Virus record (IMG/VR): IMGVR_UViG_3300004463_000618
Location: 1-40,452 of that record
Reading direction: 5' to 3' (one strand)
Length of the DNA: 40,452 nt
DNA from: a virus
Made by a program: the position numbers and the translations under genes. Shown here in pieces: positions 24,828-31,090 of the stretch. The number at the start of each line of letters is the position of its first letter. Position 1 is the first letter of the stretch. The notes under the pieces are model-generated. The model made no database searches and was not told the DNA's origin. It worked only from the letters and a program-made list of their open reading frames with translations.

Positions 24828-24858
24828 AATGTCTCCTTGTTTTATATGGAGACATTGT
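24826..24858 (-). promoter_or_regulatory. Hairpin sequestering the HNH ribosome-binding site
   Basis: On the minus strand ACAATGTCTCC and GGAGACATTGT form a perfect 11-bp stem with an 11-base loop. The 3' arm contains the SD GGAG and extends to the first base-pair of the GTG start, so the folded RNA should block translation. Structures of this kind are known to silence homing-endonuclease genes in polycistronic phage mRNA. Confidence 0.7.
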
Positions 24859-24892
24859 AACATCTTAAAAAAAATTCACCAAGTTTATTTCA

Positions 24893-25480
24893 TTAAAAGT
24901 TCGAAGCTCCCATGAAGATCGATTTTTTATTGCTTACTGGTATTGCATCTAAGCGCTGTATTACCGTATCTGCAGCCATAGAACCATAGTACTGACCCAT
25001 TTGATCCGCACCTGTATTGATATTTTGCTTCATAACGAGGCGATGATACTTTGCCTTTGTAATCTGCTCAGCTAAGAATCTAGGACCCCAAACAGGAACG
25101 CCAGTAGGAATTTTCCACTCTTCCGCAGGCATCCCAGGATAAGGCTTAGTCCACAATTCAATGGTTTCGCCAATAAGCTCTTTATGCTCAGCAATAAACC
25201 TCACGTACTCTTTAGAAAAGTTGTAATCCTCCCTAAACTTCTCATTGAACTTCTCTTTGCTACTAATCGTCCTCGAAGGCTTCAAATAGATATCTTTAGA
25301 CTTCTCGATGTCTTTTTGCGACAGCTTCGTTTGAGGCTCCACGTCTTCTTTGGGCGCAGCATTCATACGATCCAAGGTCAAATCCTTAACTTGCTGATCA
25401 AAGGCCTTAAATTGCTCTTCCGCTCTCTCTAATTCCTTCTGCCCGTCAGAGTTAACTTTTGGTTTATCCATCTTTGTCAT
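24893..25480 (-). CDS. Conserved phage virion protein (195 aa)
   Basis: The SD is GAGGTAATC. A charged helical N-terminus (residues 1-75) leads to a conserved core: FNEKFREDYNFSKEYVRFIA, EHKELIGETIELWTKPYPGM, GVPVWGPRFLAEQITKAKYH, then QYYGSMAADTVIQRLDAIPV and the end SKKSIFMGASNF-like. I recognise the pattern as a conserved protein encoded near capsid and adaptor genes in phages, with unknown role. It may be a head-completion or capsid-associated protein. Confidence 0.65.
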   Translation of the reverse strand: MTKMDKPKVNSDGQKELERAEEQFKAFDQQVKDLTLDRMNAAPKEDVEPQTKLSQKDIEKSKDIYLKPSRTISSKEKFNEKFREDYNFSKEYVRFIAEHKELIGETIELWTKPYPGMPAEEWKIPTGVPVWGPRFLAEQITKAKYHRLVMKQNINTGADQMGQYYGSMAADTVIQRLDAIPVSNKKSIFMGASNF

Positions 25481-25487
25481 GATTACC

Positions 25488-25898
25488 TCAGCTTATGTTG
25501 ATAAAACTACCAGGTATATTCGTGCTTGCTTGCACTCGACCCGTGGAACTAATAATCCCTGTATTTACATCCCCTACAGCCACAATCTGCGGCTTCTGCC
25601 TTAGGCTGGCACTAATAAACGGATCTGCATTTAAAGAAAAAATATCCACGACAACTTCATTAGATGCCGGAATCAATAAAACAATTCCTGTTTGTCCATT
25701 TAGTTGCCTACAGCCATAACCAGGAGGAATTAATAACCTTATTTCTTGCCCTATTACATAATCATTATCTAATAATGTCGTAACTGTTGTCGTTACTCCT
25801 AAAGCGATATCAGAAATTACAAAAACATGCGGCTTATAGAATTCCGGTTGTATCGGAGGATTAGAGTAAGGAGGCACAGGGCCAGAAATAACAGTCAT
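25488..25898 (-). CDS. Small beta-module virion protein, paralogous to part of its neighbour
   Basis: I start at 25898 (MTVISGPVPPYS), five bases after AGGTG; a GTG two codons upstream is less well placed. The body reads VISDIALGVTTTVTTLLDND, YVIGQEIRLLIPP, ASNEVVVDIFSLNADPF and PQIVAVGDVNTG. The same order (VISGIT..TTTIS, FVGQEVAIRIP, YNTVVVNINSVGFSAF, PQIVAVGDVNTG) occurs in the C-terminal half of the 399-aa protein encoded just upstream. This is therefore a duplicated beta module expressed alone, probably a decoration or tail protein. Confidence 0.7.
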   Translation of the reverse strand: MTVISGPVPPYSNPPIQPEFYKPHVFVISDIALGVTTTVTTLLDNDYVIGQEIRLLIPPGYGCRQLNGQTGIVLLIPASNEVVVDIFSLNADPFISASLRQKPQIVAVGDVNTGIISSTGRVQASTNIPGSFINIS

Positions 25899-25907
25899 AA
25901 ACACCTA

Positions 25908-25931
25908 TAAGGAGGAGCGTCCCCCTCCTTA
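25908..25931. other. Intercistronic hairpin built on TAAGGAGG/CCTCCTTA
   Basis: TAAGGAGG-agcgtccc-CCTCCTTA is a perfect 8-bp stem between two virion genes. It has no T run, so it is not a typical terminator. It may be an mRNA-processing or stability element. Each strand carries a perfect SD word with no start codon behind it. Confidence 0.4.
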
Positions 25932-25985
25932 AGATGCCATACACACGAAATAATTTACTACTTAAACATGAAATATTTATTCATG

Positions 25986-27185
25986 CTAAACAACATTTAA
26001 ATCATGTAAATATGCACGCCAAAAAATCTGATCATCAGCTTCCATAAACGCATCACCATTAGCCTCGCTAACTCCAGCACCAATAACAAAGCCTTGTCTT
26101 GAATTGTTAAAGAAGGCGCCTTGAATTGCAGGACCATTGATGGAGTTTACAACCACGTTTACATTAGGTGTTCCAGAGCTAAACGGCACAATGTATGGAG
26201 GAGGATATAACTGCGAATTAGCAGATATCTGCACTCCACCAGTATTAACATCACCAACAGCAACGATTTGTGGGAAAGACATCCCAGAAACGTTAGTCAT
26301 CGGAATGTCATTATTGAATGCCGAGAAACCAACAGAATTAATGTTAACAACAACAGTGTTGTAATCGGTTATAGCAATAACATAACCATAGATCGGTGAT
26401 CCAGGAATTACATTATTAGGTAAAGAATTCAACTCTACAGGACCCCAAGCCGTTGGAAAACCAGCAACTCTAGGAATCCTAATAGCCACTTCCTGTCCTA
26501 CAAAAAAGTTGTGAGCTGTAGTCGTGCTTATCGTTGTAGTAGCACCATTAGTGATGCCACTAATAACAGCTACACCAGGAGCAAATAAATAAGGACACAA
26601 TACTTGTCTGTATGAGCCGATATTACCTGTCGAGGTAGCTGTGTTAAATACGGTGTAGTTAGATCCACTGGTATCCCAAGGAATGCTAAAACTTGTCGCG
26701 TTGATCACCGTGACAGTAAAAGCAACTCCCGCCATCTGCTGCATACCCGTTGTTGCGGTCTGCTTAAGATTAGAGAATATAATAACATCACCACTCTGAA
26801 GACCATGATCACCAACAGTAGTAACGACAGCTGGATCGGCTTTTGAAATACTAAACTCCGAAACAGGTGAACCACCATGTTGGACAATAGGTCCATACTG
26901 CAACCCTAAACCACAAGAAAAGACAGAAATGCCATTCGTTAAAATGACATCCATAACTAACGCAGGACCACTATCATACAATTCAAGCATAGTTGGATGT
27001 GTATTAGATACAGGATCTAATAACGAAGCATCCCACCAAGCTCTAGTTGCAACATCAGCTCCCGCTGTTTTAATATTAGTATAATTCCACAGTTCTACAA
27101 AGTCAGGCTGAAATGGCAAATTAACCATTTGAAACCCACCTGTAGCAGTAAAATTACCCTTCGCCATTCTAGAATATTCAGTCAT
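25986..27185 (-). CDS. Virion protein with repeated beta modules (399 aa), likely head decoration or tail
   Basis: The SD is the perfect AGGAGGTG. The conserved start MTEYSRMAKGNFTATGGFQM, VNLPFQPDFVELWNYTNIK is followed by an FCCH-like module (AVVTTVGDHGLQSGDVIIFS) near residues 118-170, and by the module shared with the 138-aa neighbour near 210-310. The last ~50 residues (GFVIGAGVSEANGDAFMEAD, DQIFWRAYLHD) form a separate end. It lies 10 bases after the capsid gene, the usual place for decoration or head-completion proteins. The strong SD suggests high expression. Confidence 0.65.
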   Translation of the reverse strand: MTEYSRMAKGNFTATGGFQMVNLPFQPDFVELWNYTNIKTAGADVATRAWWDASLLDPVSNTHPTMLELYDSGPALVMDVILTNGISVFSCGLGLQYGPIVQHGGSPVSEFSISKADPAVVTTVGDHGLQSGDVIIFSNLKQTATTGMQQMAGVAFTVTVINATSFSIPWDTSGSNYTVFNTATSTGNIGSYRQVLCPYLFAPGVAVISGITNGATTTISTTTAHNFFVGQEVAIRIPRVAGFPTAWGPVELNSLPNNVIPGSPIYGYVIAITDYNTVVVNINSVGFSAFNNDIPMTNVSGMSFPQIVAVGDVNTGGVQISANSQLYPPPYIVPFSSGTPNVNVVVNSINGPAIQGAFFNNSRQGFVIGAGVSEANGDAFMEADDQIFWRAYLHDLNVV

Positions 27186-27195
27186 AATTCACCTC

Positions 27196-27801
27196 CTATA
27201 CGCCCAAGGCAGAGTTGCGGGTTGATAGAAGATTTCTTATAGCTGTATCTTGCGTAATCGCCTGCGCCTGAGCGAATTTAACCGCCAAGGTAGCATTCTG
27301 AGCAAGCATACCAGAATAGTAAGGATCACGATAAATCAAGTTCATGGAATAACCATCTTGATTTATGTGCGTGATCGCCTGTTTGCCTAATACAGTATTG
27401 TAATAGACATCATTACCAAGAGCTGAAACACCACGAGCAACTGGAGCCTCTGAAGATGTTAGCACACGAATATTGTATGCAGAACCATATTCAGCAGGTA
27501 GTGCCGAGGCATTCGTTGGATAGTTCCACTGATTAAGGAATCCAGAACCAACGAGAGCATCGAAATCGGACTGCAATTCTGTTGAAGACAACATGAAATA
27601 TGCGCTTCTTACGGGGCCAGTTCCGAAACGATCCATACCTTCAATACCCGACATAAATTTGTAGGCATTGTTAGTATCTAAAGTAGTAGCAACGAGTGAA
27701 AAATCACTCATGCCTAAATTAGTAGGATTATCACCGTTAGAACCACCACCAGCATTGATTGCCGAAGCAGCAGAAACGATGTAATCGCGAAGGATTAGCA
27801 A
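27196..27801 (-). CDS. Major capsid protein, 3' exon (residues after the intron)
   Basis: The 201 codons run from the splice point to TAA: LLILRDYIVSAASAINAGGG, then YKFMSGIEGMDRFGTGPVRS, AYFMLSSTELQSDFDALVGS, QWNYPTNASALPAEYGSAYN and the end LAVKFAQAQAITQDTAIRNL. This is the C-terminal two thirds of an HK97-fold phage coat protein of the ~330-residue class related to N4-gp56-type coats. No SD or canonical start precedes it: the TTG at 27801 follows intron sequence. Removing 27802-28273 joins it in frame to the 5' exon (...AVAMRQAED|LLILRDY). Confidence 0.8.
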   Translation of the reverse strand: MLILRDYIVSAASAINAGGGSNGDNPTNLGMSDFSLVATTLDTNNAYKFMSGIEGMDRFGTGPVRSAYFMLSSTELQSDFDALVGSGFLNQWNYPTNASALPAEYGSAYNIRVLTSSEAPVARGVSALGNDVYYNTVLGKQAITHINQDGYSMNLIYRDPYYSGMLAQNATLAVKFAQAQAITQDTAIRNLLSTRNSALGV

Positions 27802-28273
27802 CCTGTTACTTTATGACAAGTTATATAAAGTTATATTCAAAACAAACTATAACTTGCGGGCCAAATCCTCTCGGCTGGCCTCTCTATGTCTCCATAGAGT
27901 TCGGAGTACCGCATCTTAGCAAAGAGATTTTCTATATCGAAATAGCTCTTTTTCTTCTGCTAAGTCTTCTCGCTTACTGCTCTCAGGCTGATTATTTATG
28001 AATAATTTACGTAATATATCGGTGCATTGATCATAACTATCAAAAATATGTGACAAAGCAACTTCTTCTTGATTCTGTATCATTTCACCCATCAAAAAAA
28101 AACCACTTGGGCACTTTTGAACCCAAATATGTGAAATGTTATTCAAATTAAAAGCATCGCCACATTCTAAATATATCCATTCCATAATCTTGCCCCTTGT
28201 TGTCCCCCTGCGCCTACGCAGCTTCTAGGAGTTCCAAGTCTATCAGAGAAGATTTATCGAGGACATAATCTTT
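27802..28273 (-). ncRNA. Group I intron in the major capsid gene (472 nt)
   Basis: The 5' exon ends CGAGGAT and pairs with GTCCTCG at 28264-28258, giving a 7-bp P1 with the required U-G wobble at the splice site. The intron ends in G (27802). P3 is TCTTCTC (28252-28246) with GAGAAGA (27971-27965). P8 is a long stem from CTTAGC to GCTAAG with inner AAAGAG/CTCTTT. P9 is CTCTATG-GAGA-CATAGAG with a GNRA loop, placed as in the T4 td intron. A CTGCG/CGCAG hairpin suits P5. P7 is less clear. Splicing restores the capsid frame exactly. This is a self-splicing ribozyme by established family knowledge. Confidence 0.82.
27916..28185 (-). CDS. Intron-encoded ORF (89 aa), not a recognised endonuclease
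   Basis: It starts at 28185 with AAGGGG eight bases upstream, inside the peripheral (P6) loop, and ends within the P8 stem, so its last ~25 codons overlap the ribozyme core, as in several phage introns. The protein reads MEWIYLECGDAFNLNNISHI, WVQKCPSGFFLMGEM, SHIFDSYDQCTDILRKLFIN and a charged tail. It lacks GIY-YIG, LAGLIDADG or HNH motifs. It looks like a small general phage protein of the 'MEW...NL.NI' type. It may be a passenger that replaced an endonuclease. Confidence 0.55.
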   Translation of the reverse strand: MEWIYLECGDAFNLNNISHIWVQKCPSGFFLMGEMIQNQEEVALSHIFDSYDQCTDILRKLFINNQPESSKREDLAEEKELFRYRKSLC

Positions 28274-28672
28274 ATCCTCGGCTTGACGCATTGCAACAGC
28301 TAATCTTTCAGAAACCCAAGAGAGAACACCCTCTTGATCCTGCAAGATCACTTGTTCATTGATTCTTTTTACGTCAAATCATGCTGCACAATCATATATG
28401 CAGCCAGTTCCAAAAAATGCCATCTGAGCATCTATGATATCTCTCTGTGGCACTTGTGCAGGGGGATCTATCCCGCTGTTACCCAATTGTACAGTGGGTG
28501 GCTGTAGCGCTCTTGGGCGCATAAAACGGCATGTAGTTCCGCCATTAGCTGGCATAGAAACCTTGTCGCACACCGTAATATAGTTCATTGTGGGAGTAGG
28601 CACATAGAGCATAGCAGGCGCAAGCGACTGCAAGATCATAGGACCTAAATTCCCGGTAGTCGTAATCGACAT
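28274..28672 (-). CDS. Major capsid protein, 5' exon with in-frame TGA at codon 98
   Basis: The SD GAGG precedes ATG 28672. It begins MSITTTGNLGPMILQSLAPA and runs through GNSGIDPPAQVPQRDIIDAQ to MAFFGTGCIYDCAA, then TGA (28381-28379). The same frame continues FDVKRINEQVILQDQEGVLS, WVSERLAVAMRQAED to the intron. INEQV...L.....RQAED aligns with the normal coat-protein order, so both parts belong to one gene of 133 codons here. Relative to relatives as I recall them, about ten codons around the TGA look inserted. A GCTGCA/TGCAGC hairpin lies just before the stop. The frame is otherwise intact. Readthrough, bypass, or a sequencing/assembly or natural mutation are all possible. Confidence 0.75.
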
Positions 28673-28869
28673 GATAACCTCATTACTGAGATTAATGCTG
28701 ATATGATGATCGGTAGACGAACCTAACTACATCTATTCTCGATCATATCTGGTGAAAGGTGCGAAGCTTTCTAACGCGAAGTGCACATAACGCTTGTGCT
28801 TGCGTTATTTCAATGTATGAAATAAAAGATTTAATTGCAACAATGAGTCAATTTCATTTAGTGTCAAAT
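28673..28869 (-). promoter_or_regulatory. Capsid-gene leader with candidate promoter and hairpin
   Basis: On the minus strand TTGACT (28851-28846) and TTTTAT (28827-28822) are 18 bases apart, and another TTGACA lies at 28867-28862. Downstream, a two-part stem AACGCGA...GCAC / GTGC...TTGCGTT (28773-28806) would form in the mRNA, without a T run. It may stabilise or process capsid mRNA. No gene is seen; a plus-strand frame here looks like a shadow. Confidence 0.35.
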
Positions 28870-29103
28870 CTATGTCAGTTTCGTTTCCTTCATCGCTTTT
28901 ACCACTTTCTTGCGCTGCTTAGTAAACCACTGAACATAAAAAAGATTTTCAATGCATTGATTTGAGCATATGTAATATTCATTGTTGCCAAAGATGCGCT
29001 TAGCAACATTTGCAACATCTGGCTTGTTACAAACGTAGCAATATTTAGGTGCTTCCATATTGCAAATAAGGCAGTGTTTTGTAGGTCTATGTACTGGTGT
29101 CAT
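28870..29103 (-). CDS. Small zinc-binding protein (77 aa)
   Basis: The SD is AAGGAT. The sequence has CLICNMEAPKYCYVCNKPDV and later YYICSNQCIENLFYVQWF: cysteine pairs CxxC, CxxC and CxxxC, which fits two zinc sites of the MYM/TRASH or ribbon kind. The tail is a basic helix (KQRKKVVKAMKETKLT). It starts a leftward run of small accessory genes between scaffold and capsid. Binding of nucleic acid or protein is plausible. The function is unknown. Confidence 0.65.
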   Translation of the reverse strand: MTPVHRPTKHCLICNMEAPKYCYVCNKPDVANVAKRIFGNNEYYICSNQCIENLFYVQWFTKQRKKVVKAMKETKLT

Positions 29104-29106
29104 TCT

Positions 29107-29391
29107 TTATCCTTGGTTCTTAACCATAAACTGTTCGTTTTTACCTTGTTTTTTGACCATTTCATGCGCTCCCCATTGGCAACCAAATGCTATTGCAGAT
29201 GCCTGTAATAGTGTTTTTGTAAACCAAGGGAGGGCAACATCATTCCAATATACTCTATATTCTACACCTTCAACTTCCTCGTCATTTCCTATAAATTCGC
29301 CAACTTCTTTAGAAGAACGAATCTCTAGTGTCTCTCCAAAAGGCATCACAAAGGCCAAACATATTGTTTCTTCTTCACATTCATTCGACAT
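29107..29391 (-). CDS. Hypothetical protein (94 aa)
   Basis: The SD AAGGAATAATA precedes ATG. It has an acidic N-terminus (MSNECEEETICLAFVMPFGE), EVGEFIGNDEEVEGVEYRVY, then WNDVALPWFTKTLLQASAIA, a mildly hydrophobic helix. Three bases separate it from the next gene. It is a typical small accessory phage protein with no family that I recognise. Confidence 0.6.
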   Translation of the reverse strand: MSNECEEETICLAFVMPFGETLEIRSSKEVGEFIGNDEEVEGVEYRVYWNDVALPWFTKTLLQASAIAFGCQWGAHEMVKKQGKNEQFMVKNQG

Positions 29392-29393
29392 TA

Positions 29394-29621
29394 TTATTCC
29401 TTAATAGAATCTGTAGATGGGAGTGGCATCCAGTGAGTAGGTTTTGAATATGTTATAAATGGTGCACCATATTTGTTTCTTGGTTCTCTATTGTGATCTG
29501 GATGACTTGCTAAAAAAACATCAAGATTATCAAACGTAGAAGCAACCCAACATCTTTCACCGTCGGTAACTAAGATGTCTTTATATACTGGAGGCTTATT
29601 TTCGATATTAATCCATTCCAT
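29394..29621 (-). CDS. DUF551-like protein (75 aa)
   Basis: MEWINIENKPPVYKDILVTD, then CWVASTF and YSKPTHWMPLPSTD match the DUF551 layout (W-I at the start, V-D in the middle, THWMPLP at the end). The family is common in phages and prophages and has no known activity. I start at 29621, where the upstream stop overlaps as TAATG; a GTG two codons earlier is less likely. Confidence 0.7.
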   Translation of the reverse strand: MEWINIENKPPVYKDILVTDGERCWVASTFDNLDVFLASHPDHNREPRNKYGAPFITYSKPTHWMPLPSTDSIKE

Positions 29622-29938
29622 TAACACGGCCTCATGTTTTTGCTTCTTTGTTTTTGTTCTTCTAAAAGCTTAGCAAAAGATTCCACGTCCATATCAAGAC
29701 CATGAGATAAAAAAAGGATAGCCAATTGTCTCGATTCAATCCCGTAAGTGTTAAAAACCAAAAGAGCATCTTCACCGGAAACCAATTCTTTATTTCTTGT
29801 AAGTACTTTTTTTAGAACGTCTCCTCCTCGATAATAAGATTTTTTTCCACAATGTAGATTATGTAAAATCTCATTTAGACCATTTTGTTGACGTATGGAT
29901 AATGGTTCACAAGTATCCTTTAAAGACTTTTCAGTCAT
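29621..29938 (-). CDS. Hypothetical protein (105 aa)
   Basis: It starts at 29938 with AAAGG six bases upstream (an overlapping ATG two codons earlier lies inside the SD). MTEKSLKDTCEPLSIRQQNG, LNEILHNLHCGKKSYYRGGD, VLKKVLTRNKELVSGEDALL and SHGLDMDVESFAKLLEEQKQ suggest an all-helical soluble protein. It is coupled to the DUF551-like gene through TAATG. The family is not recognised. Confidence 0.6.
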   Translation of the reverse strand: MTEKSLKDTCEPLSIRQQNGLNEILHNLHCGKKSYYRGGDVLKKVLTRNKELVSGEDALLVFNTYGIESRQLAILFLSHGLDMDVESFAKLLEEQKQRSKNMRPC

Positions 29939-29940
29939 TA

Positions 29941-30192
29941 TCATCCTTTAATTTTTTTACGACGCCTACGACATACAAAATTAGTAAATTCTAGCCATTC
30001 CTTGTCGTTTTTTTCACTTGAATATCTTTCTTGTCTATGCTTCATAACTGCCAAAATTTGGTTTTCACATCCTTGAATAATCTCTTCTGTCAAAACTTTG
30101 TTAACATATTTTTCTAAATCAGAATCGCTAATTTTTGGTGAACATTTACACTCCAAAGCATGCTCGCCACAAAGTTCACATTCTCCACTCAT
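29941..30192 (-). CDS. N-terminal Cys-module protein A (83 aa)
   Basis: The SD is GGGGAAGTG. MSGECELCGEHALECKC is a compact four-cysteine module (C-x2-C-x6-C-x-C), followed by an unrelated helical body and a basic end (FVCRRRRKKIKG). The same opening recurs in the proteins encoded at 30321 and 30572 with different bodies. The module is presumably a zinc ribbon. The basic tail suggests nucleic-acid contact. A promoter with TATAAT lies 62 bases upstream. Confidence 0.65.
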   Translation of the reverse strand: MSGECELCGEHALECKCSPKISDSDLEKYVNKVLTEEIIQGCENQILAVMKHRQERYSSEKNDKEWLEFTNFVCRRRRKKIKG

Positions 30193-30253
30193 ATCACTTC
30201 CCCATGTTTTTCTAAGCTAAAAAGATGGTCTTGTATTGACTGCCAGCAAAGAT

Positions 30254-30282
30254 ATTATAATGCCTCTTTAACGGGCTGTCTT
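30254..30282 (-). promoter_or_regulatory. Candidate promoter for the small-gene run
   Basis: On the minus strand AAGACA (30282-30277) and a perfect TATAAT (30259-30254) are separated by 17 bases. It lies in the 128-base gap between two Cys-module genes and would drive the gene starting at 30192 and those after it, perhaps into the capsid gene. Confidence 0.5.
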
Positions 30283-30320
30283 ACGACGCGGCTCCTTTCA
30301 AGTACAAAACCATCAAATCA

Positions 30321-30575
30321 TTACATACAAACACAGGCTACCAATTCATTTTTACAATTAGCACAAAACTCATCTCGCCTTGTTATAGTACCATCTTTAT
30401 GAAACATAAATTTTTTATTGAGAACGTCTAACAACCGTTGTTTTTCTTCTTCGGGCTGGTTCCAATAAATATTACATCTATCGCATCCTTTACAACATCT
30501 AATATCTCCACAGCCACCACAATATTGGCAACATTCCAAAGCATGCTCGCCGCATTCGGAACATTCTCCACTCAT
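30321..30575 (-). CDS. N-terminal Cys-module protein B (84 aa)
   Basis: I start at 30575 (SD GGAAG); a longer frame to 30710 adds arginine-rich shadow sequence of the neighbouring gene. MSGECSECGEHALECCQYCG, GCGDIRCCKGCDRCNIYWNQ holds a dozen cysteines, then an acidic helix, and FCANCKNELVACVCM at the end. Three or four zinc sites are possible. It overlaps the upstream 52-aa gene by four bases (ATGA). It is a paralogue of protein A in its first 15 residues. Confidence 0.65.
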   Translation of the reverse strand: MSGECSECGEHALECCQYCGGCGDIRCCKGCDRCNIYWNQPEEEKQRLLDVLNKKFMFHKDGTITRRDEFCANCKNELVACVCM

Positions 30576-30730
30576 TTCACTTCCTTTCTTAAATACTCGC
30601 TTATAGTCTTGACAACATCTGTTAGCTGATCTAGTCCTTCTTCTAGAAACGCGATTCTCTCTGCTAATTCGTGTAGGTAGCACTTGCATTCTGCATCGTC
30701 TAGGCCGCATCTATCGCAATCGTTACTCAT
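30572..30730 (-). CDS. N-terminal Cys-module protein C (52 aa)
   Basis: MSNDCDRCGLDDAECKCYLH has the same C-x2-C-x6-C-x-C head as proteins A and B. It is followed by a single coiled-coil helix (ELAERIAFLEEGLDQLTDVV, KTISEYLRKEVK). The SD AGGGAAG precedes the start. It overlaps the gene before by eight bases and the gene after by four, so the three are tightly coupled. The short length and coiled coil suggest an oligomeric zinc protein. Confidence 0.65.
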   Translation of the reverse strand: MSNDCDRCGLDDAECKCYLHELAERIAFLEEGLDQLTDVVKTISEYLRKEVK

Positions 30731-30869
30731 CATCTTCCCTTTTAACAAACTCTATTTTATCAGGCGCAACATATCCTAAATCATAAAGCATATTGAAACC
30801 ACGACTAATAAAACGAAGAGCTAATTCAAGCTGCTCTTCTAAACTTTCTTCTTTTTCTTCTTCACTCAT
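30723..30869 (-). CDS. Small acidic helical protein (48 aa)
   Basis: MSEEEKEESLEEQLELALRF, then ISRGFNMLYDLGYVAPDKIE and the end FVKREDDE. It is acidic and probably two helices. It ends in overlap with the Cys-module protein C start. Only a weak SD (GAAG) is present. No family is recognised, but codon-level continuity with tightly packed neighbours supports it as real. Confidence 0.5.
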   Translation of the reverse strand: MSEEEKEESLEEQLELALRFISRGFNMLYDLGYVAPDKIEFVKREDDE

Positions 30870-30925
30870 CGTCTTCAAAAATCCTTATGTGCGCCCTTAT
30901 CTCTAAAAAATAAGGACGCCATTAC

Positions 30926-31090
30926 TTATCTCTTGTTCTTCTCTCTTTGCTTCGTAATTTCTTTGCATGGCTGCTTCACCGACCCAGACTTGTCGACAGT
31001 ATAATCGCCTGTAGTTCGGTTAACGTGAACACAAGCCTCCATCGCTACAAAAGAAAATGACATTAGTAATGTTAAAAGAATATATTTCAT
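30926..31090 (-). CDS. Small exported protein with signal peptide (54 aa)
   Basis: MKYILLTLLMSFSFVAMEAC is a good signal peptide, with Cys-20 right after a possible cleavage at VAMEA. The lipobox is imperfect (MEAC), so a lipoprotein is only possible. The mature part (VHVNRTTGDYTVDKSGSVKQ, PCKEITKQREKNKR) is short and basic, with a second Cys. GAGG lies nine bases upstream. It might be an outer-membrane spanin-like or superinfection-exclusion protein. It is the only clear exported protein seen here. Confidence 0.55.
   Translation of the reverse strand: MKYILLTLLMSFSFVAMEACVHVNRTTGDYTVDKSGSVKQPCKEITKQREKNKR

Noticed and set aside
28274-28381. TGA read as tryptophan throughout the genome
   Set aside because: Several genes end in TGA within ATGA overlaps and Trp is normally TGG, so general reassignment does not fit. 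Only the capsid TGA is unusual.
28759-28965. 68-codon plus-strand frame near the capsid leader
   Set aside because: It overlaps the zinc-protein gene antisense, without an SD. Composition is random-like.
30576-30710. N-terminal extension of the Cys-module protein B
   Set aside because: The added residues are Arg-rich shadow of the 52-aa gene in another phase. MSGEC at 30575 has its own SD and matches its paralogue's start.
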